Source: Nitrospirota bacterium (GTDB lineage: Bacteria; Nitrospirota; UBA9217). Taken from it: a DNA stretch of 11,023 nt. This document shows, piece by piece, positions 5,226 through 11,023 of the stretch (position 1 is the first letter of the stretch; every line of letters begins with the position of its first letter). The notes under the pieces are model-generated. The model was not told where the DNA came from. It saw only the letters and a list, made by a program, of their open reading frames with translations, and did no database searches. A program made the position numbers and the translations under genes. The stretch spans positions 1 to 11,023 of the forward strand of contig DAIDTZ010000395.1 in assembly GCA_027456925.1 (NCBI GenBank). Reading direction: 5' to 3'.

Positions 5226-7862
5226 TTGAAAGCGAACGAATTGCGAAAGCTGTTTCTCGACTATTTTGCGGCGCGCGGACACAAGATTGTGCCGAGCTCG
5301 CCGCTGGTGCCCAGAAACGACCCCACCCTGTTATTCACCAATGCGGGCATGGTGCAATTTAAAAGCGTGTTTCTCGGCGAGGATGCGCGGGACTACAAGC
5401 GCGCCACGACGAGCCAGAAGTGCGTGCGTGCCGGCGGCAAGCACAATGACCTGGAGAACGTGGGCCACACGGCACGGCATCATACCTTCTTCGAAATGCT
5501 GGGAAATTTTTCTTTCGGCGATTACTTCAAAAAGGAAGCAATAGAGTTTGCCTGGGAATTCCTGACCCAGGTTGTGAAGCTCCCAAAAGAAAAGCTCTGG
5601 GTCACAGTCTATAAGGACGATGATGAGGCCTTCGAACTGTGGCAGAAGATCGCGGGTGTGCCGGCGGACCGGATCGTGCGTCTTGGAGAGAAGGACAACT
5701 TCTGGTCCATGGGAGACACGGGACCCTGCGGGCCTTGCTCCGAAATCCTCATCGATCAGGGGCCCGAGATGTCCTGCGGCAAACCCGGCTGCGCCGTTGG
5801 CTGCGATTGCGACAGATATCTGGAAATATGGAACCTCGTGTTCATGCAGTATAACCGCGATGAGACCGGTAAGCTCACGCCGCTCCCGAAGCCGTCCATC
5901 GACACGGGCATGGGGCTAGAGCGGTTGTCAGCTGTGGTCCAGAAAGTGCGAAGTAATTTCGAGAGCGATTTGTTCCAGCCCATCATCAGGCAGATCGCTG
6001 CGATGGCCGGCGTTCCCTATCATAAAGATGCGCAGGCGGACATCTCCTATCAGGTATGCGCTGACCATTTGCGGGCCATGACGTTCCTCATTTCGGACGG
6101 CGTGCTGCCTTCGAATGAGGGCAGGGGATATGTTCTTCGCAGGATCCTCCGGAGGGCGAGCCGCTACGGCAAACTCATCGGTATCAACAAACCGTTCCTC
6201 TATACTTTAACGGGTGCGGTCGTGGACGAGATGCGAGAAGCGTACCCGGAACTGGTTTACAGCCGCGACCACGTTGCCAAGGTCGTGCTGCTCGAAGAAG
6301 AGCGTTTTGCAACAACGCTCGACGCGGGGCTTGCGCTTCTGAATGAAGCCGTTGCCAAGCTCAAAACAACCAATCAGACGATGCTCCCGGGTGATGTGTT
6401 GTTCAAGCTCTACGACACATTCGGGTTCCCGCTGGACCTGGTTTCGGACATGGCGCGCGACATGCATCTTGAGCTGGACGAGGAAGGATACCGTCGCGCC
6501 ATGCAGGAGCAGCGAGAGAAGGCCCGTGCATCCTGGACCGGTTCCGGCGAAGGAAAAATCAAACCGGTGTACAAGGACGTTGCCGCGGCAATAAAAAAGC
6601 CCATCTTTATCGGCTACGAAGCGCTCGAAGGAAGCGCCGGGATCATTGCCATCATTAAGGATGACAAGCGGGTGAACGAGGCGCACGAGGGGAATGAGGT
6701 GGAGATACTTCTCGACCAGACGCCTTTTTACGCCGCCTCCGGCGGCCAGGTCGGCGACAAGGGAGAGCTCCTGGGCGAGGCCGCCAAGTTCGAGGTCACG
6801 GACACGATCAAGCCTGTTGAAAACCTGATCGTGCACAAGGGTAAAGTAAAAAAAGGGACGTTCAAAACGGGCGACGCCGTGCTTGCGAAGGTGGAGGCCG
6901 ACGACCGCGCGGACACCGCTCGTCACCATACGGTAACGCACATTCTGCATGCCACGCTCCGGTCGGTCCTGGGAGAGCACGTGAAACAAGCGGGATCGCT
7001 CGTCTCTCCCGAGCGCCTGCGATTCGATTTTACGCATTATACGGCCCTCACGGACCGTGAACGGGAACGGATCGAGGAGCTCGTGAACGAACGGATCATC
7101 GAAAATCATCCTGTCGAGACCGTGGTAATGGACATCGACCAGGCGGTTGCCTCCGGCGCCATGGCTCTTTTTGACGAGAAATACGGCGATAAGGTGCGCG
7201 TGGTCACGGTCAAGGAAGTAAGCAAGGAGCTGTGCGGCGGAACTCACACCAACGCAAGCGGAGACATCGGCTCGTTCAAAATCATTTCCGAGGCCGGCGT
7301 TGCCGCAGGTGTTCGGAGGATCGAGGCCGTGGCCGGCCGCCGCGCTTATCAGCTGTACAAGCGCGAGGAGCAGGACCTTCGCGAGATTGCGCAGCTGCTC
7401 AAGACCGCCGATCTCGACGTGGTTCCGCGTGTGGAGAAACTGGCGGCGCAGGTACGGAGTCTGGAGAAGGAAATCGATCACTATAAGCACAAACTTCAGT
7501 CGTCCCAGGCCGGTGATGTGATGTCCGAGGTGAAGGATGTTAAGGGCGTCAAGGTGCTGGTCAAGCGCGTGGACAATATGGAGCAGAAAGACCTGCGTGA
7601 TTTCGGCGACAAGCTCCGCGACAAGCTGGGAAGCGGGATCCTTGCCTTGGGATCGGTAAAGGATGATAAGGTGAGCCTTATTGTAATGGTGACGAAGGAT
7701 CTGACCGCCAGGTTCCACGCAGGGCAGATTATAAAGCAAATGGCCCCTATTCTGGGCGGCACAGGAGGCGGCAAACCCGATTTGGCCCAGACCGGCGGAA
7801 AGGATCCGGCGAAACTGGACGCCGCTCTCGATGCGTTGTATGCTATAATTAAGGAAGCATGA
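5226..7862 (+). CDS. alaS: Alanine-tRNA ligase (AlaRS)
   Basis: The 878-residue product has the full bacterial length and charges tRNA-Ala with alanine in the cytoplasm. The class II aminoacylation core lies at the N-terminus, with SSPLVPRNDPTLLFTNAGM, then GDTGPCGPCSEI, and motif 3 DTGMGLERLSAVVQ. A Cys-rich insert (C184, C189, C193, C195) sits between them, as I recall from other bacterial AlaRS. The editing domain keeps the zinc-binding H568xxxH572 and C670GGTH674, so Ser/Gly proofreading should be intact. The C-terminal part includes a coiled-coil stretch (RVEKLAAQVRSLEKEIDHYK) and the glycine-rich end GGTGGGKPDLAQTGGKD of the C-Ala domain. Translation starts at TTG. recX-alaS adjacency is conserved in gammaproteobacteria as well. 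In E. coli AlaRS represses its own gene by binding a palindrome; whether the leader repeat here serves this is unknown. Confidence 0.99.
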   Translation: MKANELRKLFLDYFAARGHKIVPSSPLVPRNDPTLLFTNAGMVQFKSVFLGEDARDYKRATTSQKCVRAGGKHNDLENVGHTARHHTFFEMLGNFSFGDYFKKEAIEFAWEFLTQVVKLPKEKLWVTVYKDDDEAFELWQKIAGVPADRIVRLGEKDNFWSMGDTGPCGPCSEILIDQGPEMSCGKPGCAVGCDCDRYLEIWNLVFMQYNRDETGKLTPLPKPSIDTGMGLERLSAVVQKVRSNFESDLFQPIIRQIAAMAGVPYHKDAQADISYQVCADHLRAMTFLISDGVLPSNEGRGYVLRRILRRASRYGKLIGINKPFLYTLTGAVVDEMREAYPELVYSRDHVAKVVLLEEERFATTLDAGLALLNEAVAKLKTTNQTMLPGDVLFKLYDTFGFPLDLVSDMARDMHLELDEEGYRRAMQEQREKARASWTGSGEGKIKPVYKDVAAAIKKPIFIGYEALEGSAGIIAIIKDDKRVNEAHEGNEVEILLDQTPFYAASGGQVGDKGELLGEAAKFEVTDTIKPVENLIVHKGKVKKGTFKTGDAVLAKVEADDRADTARHHTVTHILHATLRSVLGEHVKQAGSLVSPERLRFDFTHYTALTDRERERIEELVNERIIENHPVETVVMDIDQAVASGAMALFDEKYGDKVRVVTVKEVSKELCGGTHTNASGDIGSFKIISEAGVAAGVRRIEAVAGRRAYQLYKREEQDLREIAQLLKTADLDVVPRVEKLAAQVRSLEKEIDHYKHKLQSSQAGDVMSEVKDVKGVKVLVKRVDNMEQKDLRDFGDKLRDKLGSGILALGSVKDDKVSLIVMVTKDLTARFHAGQIIKQMAPILGGTGGGKPDLAQTGGKDPAKLDAALDALYAIIKEA
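7841..7849 (+). promoter_or_regulatory. Extended -10 promoter element inside the end of alaS
   Basis: TGCTATAAT is a perfect extended -10 (TGnTATAAT), with TATAAT at 7844-7849. No good -35 is found at the normal distance, which an extended -10 can tolerate. The predicted start is near 7856, just before the alaS stop, and would give the phasin-like gene (ATG 7904) its own short leader. The bases also encode alaS codons, so chance is possible. Confidence 0.5.
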
Positions 7863-7892
7863 GAGAAACAAGTGCGGCACACCATCTGGAAA

Positions 7893-7898
7893 AGGAGG
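7893..7898 (+). promoter_or_regulatory. Ribosome binding site that decides the phasin-like start
   Basis: AGGAGG lies 5 bases before the ATG at 7904. An earlier in-frame ATG at 7859 overlaps the alaS stop but has no such site and would add 15 residues that do not look like the family. Confidence 0.8.
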
Positions 7899-7903
7899 CT
7901 GTT

Positions 7904-8224
7904 ATGACGGTTGCTGAGGTCATTAAAAAGGCGATGTTGGCAGGGCTGGGAGCGCAGGAGAAGGCAAGGGAGTTTGTTGACGAACTGGTGAAGGCGGGGG
8001 AGCTTTCCAAGAACGAAGGCGCTACGCTGGTCAAGGAGTGGGTCTCCAAGGCCGAGGAGAGCACCAAGGACATGGACCATAAGGTCAAGGACGCTATAGC
8101 CGCCGCATTTGAGAAACTGAATATCCCGACCCGCGACGACCTTGCAAGCCTTGAGAAGAAAGTACAGGGTCTGTCCGCAAGACTTTCAAAAATCGAGGGA
8201 GGCAACGGAAAGGGCGGGGATTAA
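7904..8224 (+). CDS. Small phasin-family-like coiled-coil protein
   Basis: The 106-residue product is strongly helical and charged, with no signal peptide or membrane segment. The opening MTVAEVIKKAMLAGLGAQEKAREFVDELVKAGELSKNEG... follows the pattern of the phasin/polyhydroxyalkanoate granule-associated family: a short amphipathic helix, then a helix with paired Lys/Glu, then a second long helix. The last third, TRDDLASLEKKVQGLSARLSKI, has heptad spacing and should form a coiled coil. Phasins coat storage granules, but many short homologues in genomes without PHA synthase have no known role, and no PHA gene is seen here. The gene is 41 bases after alaS and 20 before ubiB. Phasin-like genes beside UbiB-type kinases seem to recur in related bacteria, which would suggest a joint membrane or lipid role, but this is inference. 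The start at 7904 is chosen for its strong SD. Confidence 0.75.
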   Translation: MTVAEVIKKAMLAGLGAQEKAREFVDELVKAGELSKNEGATLVKEWVSKAEESTKDMDHKVKDAIAAAFEKLNIPTRDDLASLEKKVQGLSARLSKIEGGNGKGGD

Positions 8225-8234
8225 CTCCCGGTCC
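8212..8234 (+). repeat. Small hairpin across the phasin-like stop codon
   Basis: Positions 8212-8220 pair with 8226-8234 at 8 of 9 positions: GGGC with GTCC (one wobble), one G-G mismatch, then GGGA with TCCC. The five-base loop (8221-8225) contains the TAA stop. No T-run follows, so it is not a standard terminator. It sits just before ubiB, which lacks an SD. Confidence 0.4.
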
Positions 8235-8244
8235 CTAAGCGCAA

Positions 8245-9951
8245 ATGCCTTTTTTGGGTTTCAGGAAAAGACATTTCCGTGACCTTCCGCGGATTGGGAG
8301 AATCATTGCAGTAGCGTCCCGCCACGGCTTCGGCCACCTCGTGGAACAGCTTGGCCTGCAGCGGTTCTTTTCGCTGGGCAGACGAATTGTCGCGTTTAAA
8401 AAGCCTCCCTTGCTCGCTCACCGGATAAGCGCGCCGGAGCGCCTGCGGTTGATGTTCGAGGATTTGGGCCCGACTTTCATCAAATTGGGACAGGTCCTGG
8501 CATGCCGGCCGGACATGCTGCCCATCGATTATTCCCGTGAATTTCTCAAATTAACCGACTCCGTTGCTCCGTTCCCCTCTGGAGAAGCGAAAAAAATCAT
8601 CGAAGAGGACCTCAAGGCGCCGATCGGTTCGTTGTTCGCGTCTTTTGACGACATCCCGGTGGCGGCCGCGTCAATCGCCCAGGTGCACCGCGCCACGCTT
8701 CACGACAACAGCGAAGTGATGGTCAAGGTTCAGCGTCCGCACATTGTCCACACGATCGAGCGGGACATCAGCATCATGAGGTGGCTTGCCGACCTCATCG
8801 AAGCGCAGATTCCCGAGATGGCCCCCTACGACGTTCCGGGCATCGTTGACGAATTCGCGCGAACCATCAAGCGGGAACTCGATTTTTTTATCGAGGCATC
8901 CAACGCCGCCCAACTCCGCAAAAATTTTCATCACAGCAGCGTCCTGTATGTTCCGCGGATATACACCGATCTATCGAGTAGGCGGGTACTCGTCCTTGAG
9001 AAGATCGAGGGGATCCGGATCGATGAGTACGAGCGTCTCGACCGCGAAGGGTACAGCCGCAAGGAAATCGCCCGCAAAGGGGGCGCTGCATTTTTCAAGA
9101 TGGTGCTGCAGGACGGTTTCTTTCATGCCGATCCGCACCCGGGGAACATCTTCGTGCTCGCCGACGGCAGGCTCGGGCTCGTCGACTTCGGGATTATGGG
9201 GCGCGTCACCGAAGAGAACATGGAGCATTTTGCGTCCATTTTCCTCGCCCTGGCGAACCATGATTACGATTCTCTCGTCCGGCAGTATGTGGACCTGGGT
9301 TTTTTGTCCGACACGTCCGTCGATATCGAGCAGTTTCAGCGGGAAATGAAGGAGGACCTTGCGGAACTCCTCGAGCCTTACTACGTGATGCAGGTGAAAC
9401 AAATAGATTTCGGCGCTTATATCGACCGTGTTACCCATATCCTGCTGCGCTATCGTCTCAAGCTGCCCTCCAATCTGTACCTTATGGATAAATCGCTCAT
9501 TACCCTCGAAGGCATCCTGAAACAGCTTGATCCTGACTTCAACTATTTCGAGGCGGCGCGACCCTATGTAGCGGAACTCGTGCGCCGCAGGCGGAACCCG
9601 TTCAGGGCCGCTCAAAACATGAAAAAAAACATGGCGGAATTTGTCGACGCCTTCGCGCTTTTGCCGCGACAGATCAAGGCGACGTTCAGGAAAGTTACCC
9701 ACGGCGAGATTCGGATCAATATCCATCACGAGGAACTCCATCATCTGATCAGGGACATAGACAAGTCGAGCAACCGGCTGTCCTTCAGCGTCATTACTGC
9801 GGCCATCATCGTGGCGTCTTCCATCATCATACACTCGGCTCAGGGCCCCAAGCTTTTTGGCTTGCCAATGTTCGGCCTGATAGGTTATGTTATTGCAGCT
9901 CTTTTGGGCATGTGGATCCTGATCGGGATACTGCGGTCCGGACAGCTATGA
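8245..9951 (+). CDS. ubiB: UbiB/ABC1 (AarF) family atypical kinase, membrane anchored
   Basis: The 568-residue product is full-length for the family. It carries the family's KxGQ motif K80LGQ83 in GPTFIKLGQVLACRPDML, the Ala-rich loop PVAAASIAQVH (138-148) that replaces the usual Gly-rich loop, a VK161V lysine, HADPHPGN (294-301), and the DFG metal site (314-316). Two membrane helices end the protein, about 512-530 and 541-564. Family members (E. coli UbiB, yeast Coq8) bind ATP and support ubiquinone synthesis, probably by extracting lipid intermediates from the membrane; quinone type here is not shown. All catalytic landmarks look intact. There is no SD before the ATG at 8245; the family-like opening FRDLPRIGRIIAVASRHGFG starts at residue 11, so the start cannot be much later. 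Coupling to the phasin-like gene 20 bases upstream is likely. The gene name is by family only. Confidence 0.88.
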   Translation: MPFLGFRKRHFRDLPRIGRIIAVASRHGFGHLVEQLGLQRFFSLGRRIVAFKKPPLLAHRISAPERLRLMFEDLGPTFIKLGQVLACRPDMLPIDYSREFLKLTDSVAPFPSGEAKKIIEEDLKAPIGSLFASFDDIPVAAASIAQVHRATLHDNSEVMVKVQRPHIVHTIERDISIMRWLADLIEAQIPEMAPYDVPGIVDEFARTIKRELDFFIEASNAAQLRKNFHHSSVLYVPRIYTDLSSRRVLVLEKIEGIRIDEYERLDREGYSRKEIARKGGAAFFKMVLQDGFFHADPHPGNIFVLADGRLGLVDFGIMGRVTEENMEHFASIFLALANHDYDSLVRQYVDLGFLSDTSVDIEQFQREMKEDLAELLEPYYVMQVKQIDFGAYIDRVTHILLRYRLKLPSNLYLMDKSLITLEGILKQLDPDFNYFEAARPYVAELVRRRRNPFRAAQNMKKNMAEFVDAFALLPRQIKATFRKVTHGEIRINIHHEELHHLIRDIDKSSNRLSFSVITAAIIVASSIIIHSAQGPKLFGLPMFGLIGYVIAALLGMWILIGILRSGQL

Positions 9952-9955
9952 CCAG

Positions 9956-9969
9956 ATCGTAAATACGAT
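9956..9969 (+). repeat. Short palindrome between ubiB and mltG
   Basis: ATCGTA (9956-9961) and TACGAT (9964-9969) are exact inverted copies separated by AA. It is operator-like in shape but short, and lies 5 bases after the ubiB stop. Chance cannot be excluded. Confidence 0.35.
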
Positions 9970-9991
9970 AAACAAGTTGAGGTTGCTATTT

Positions 9992-11023
9992 ATGAGGCAG
10001 CAAGATGCAAAACAGCCGCAACGGGGTATTGGGGGACCAACGCGGAAATGGATCAGAAAGAATCCCTGGCTGTCGTTCCTCGCCGCCACTGCGGCGCTGA
10101 CCGTCATCATCCACTTCTATCTTGCCTTGTTCGTGCCTCCGTCGAAAGAAAAGGCCTGGAAGGAAGTCCAGGTAACCGACGGCATGAGCTTCAAGACGAT
10201 CGCGGCGACGCTCCAGAAGGAAGGCATTATCCGTTACCGCGGTTATTTTGAGATCATCGGCAGGCTCGAAGGCATCAGCCGCAAGGTGCGGGTAGGGTAT
10301 TACGGATTGAGCACGAATATGAGTCTGTGGGAGGTGCTTGGCGCCCTGCGCAAGGGCAAGATCATAGAGTACGAAGTCGTGATCCCGGAAGGGTATAACC
10401 TCTATCAGATCGGTTGGACGCTCTCCGGCACGCCGCTCGTCTCCGATCCGCAGGAATTCATCAAGCTGGTCAAGAACAAGGAATACGTGCATTCACTCGG
10501 TATCGAGGCCGATTCGCTCGAAGGGTATCTGTTCCCGGACACCTATTTCCTGCCGAAGGGCATCAAGCTGGAAGATATTCCGAAGAAGATGGTCCAGCGC
10601 TACAAAGCGTTTTTCAGCGACAGTTATCGGAGCCGAGCAAAGGAACTGGGCTTCACCGAGCACCAGATCATCACCCTTGCATCGATCGTAGAAAAAGAGG
10701 CCAAGGTGCCATCGGAGCGCAAGCTTATTGCCGCGGTCTATTTTAATCGTCTGAAGCAAGGCATGAAACTCCAGGCTGATCCGACGGCGGTCTACGGCAC
10801 CAAGGCGTGGATTACGACGGTAACGGCACAGGACCTCAAGCGGAAGTCGCCGTATAACACCTATTTGCACAAAGGCCTTCCTCCGGGCCCGATCTCGAAC
10901 CCGGGTGAGGGCTCGATCCTGGCCACGCTTTATCCCGGCAATGTGGATTATCTTTTCTTTGTAGCGCAGGGGGATGGCAGCCATTTTTTCTCAAAGGATT
11001 TTCGTTCTCATGAGAAGGCCATT
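9992..11023 (+). CDS. mltG: MltG, endolytic murein transglycosylase (3' end cut by window)
   Basis: The frame is open from the ATG to the window edge: 344 codons without a stop. A short basic N-terminus (MRQQDAKQPQRG...) is followed by one membrane helix at about 25-47 (WLSFLAATAALTVIIHFYLA), placing the rest in the periplasm. A LysM-like region (about 60-105, DGMSFKTIAATLQKEGII) precedes the YceG catalytic domain, with EGYLFPDTYFLP and ASIVEKEAKVPSER. E234 in ASIVEKE matches the catalytic glutamate. PPGPISNPG and FFSKDFRSHEKAI are the usual late motifs. MltG cleaves nascent glycan strands and is thought to set their length during elongation. The usual length is about 340, so only the last few residues are likely missing. 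GAGG at 9979-9982 lies 9 bases before the ATG. It follows ubiB by 40 bases and is probably co-transcribed. Confidence 0.95.
   Translation, partial: MRQQDAKQPQRGIGGPTRKWIRKNPWLSFLAATAALTVIIHFYLALFVPPSKEKAWKEVQVTDGMSFKTIAATLQKEGIIRYRGYFEIIGRLEGISRKVRVGYYGLSTNMSLWEVLGALRKGKIIEYEVVIPEGYNLYQIGWTLSGTPLVSDPQEFIKLVKNKEYVHSLGIEADSLEGYLFPDTYFLPKGIKLEDIPKKMVQRYKAFFSDSYRSRAKELGFTEHQIITLASIVEKEAKVPSERKLIAAVYFNRLKQGMKLQADPTAVYGTKAWITTVTAQDLKRKSPYNTYLHKGLPPGPISNPGEGSILATLYPGNVDYLFFVAQGDGSHFFSKDFRSHEKAI

Noticed and set aside
6207..7880. A 557-codon open frame on the - strand opposite alaS
   Set aside because: It lies wholly antisense to a clearly conserved alaS, has no recognisable domain, and long antisense frames are expected from GC-rich codon use.
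7859..7903. Phasin-like gene starting at ATG 7859, overlapping the alaS stop
   Set aside because: The extra 15 residues lack family character and there is no SD, whereas ATG 7904 has AGGAGG at 5 bases.
10048..10746. Two short + strand open frames inside mltG
   Set aside because: They are in other frames of a clearly conserved mltG and have no recognisable features.
1622..11016. The perfect 12-base palindrome TTCTCATGAGAA occurs twice, at 1622-1633 and 11005-11016
   Set aside because: The second copy encodes conserved MltG residues (RSHEK) and the first spans the thpR start; two unrelated contexts make coincidence most likely, though the first may still affect thpR initiation.

Overview
The window reads as an ordinary, densely packed piece of bacterial chromosome from a GC-rich, diderm-type bacterium. 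Every gene I accept lies on the + strand. The gene set and protein style suggest Nitrospirota or a deltaproteobacterial lineage (Desulfobacterota and relatives). The clues are a PilT of deltaproteobacterial style, a phasin-like/UbiB pair, and an AlaRS with a Cys-rich insert. That placement is inference; there is no rRNA or other decisive marker here.

Layout: (1) 2-196, the C-terminus of an unrecognised protein that looks like a winged helix. (2) 197-319, a well-formed sigma70-like promoter followed by a hairpin leader. (3) cinA - thpR - recA - pilT - recX (320-5109), a recombination and DNA-uptake flavoured run. (4) alaS (5226-7862), which starts at TTG behind a strong Shine-Dalgarno (SD) sequence. 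(5) a small phasin-like coiled-coil protein and a UbiB/ABC1 kinase (7904-9951), apparently with an internal promoter at the end of alaS. (6) mltG, an endolytic murein transglycosylase, cut by the window edge after 344 codons.

How the genes fit together: RecA and its modulator RecX flank a PilT-type pilus retraction ATPase, and CinA leads the cluster. recA-recX-alaS is a familiar bacterial order; here pilT is placed between recA and recX. alaS and mltG are also often near neighbours, with ruvX between them in some lineages; here a phasin-like/ubiB pair occupies that place. RecA and AlaRS look complete and catalytically intact.

Most notable observations: (a) the PilT Walker A motif reads GTTGSGQST, so the nucleotide-binding lysine is glutamine (Q137), while the other catalytic boxes look intact. 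(b) The gaps before cinA, thpR and recA each hold a sizeable palindrome. Their sequences differ, but two of the three have arms made of near-repeated words, so the arms can pair in more than one register; weaker inverted repeats occur in the other gaps. (c) thpR has no SD next to its start, but one of its palindrome's two mutually exclusive hairpins would bring an AGGAGA to 7 nt from the ATG while the other would bury it. I see no CRISPR array, insertion sequence, tRNA, rRNA, prophage or defence locus, and no clearly new multi-gene system.
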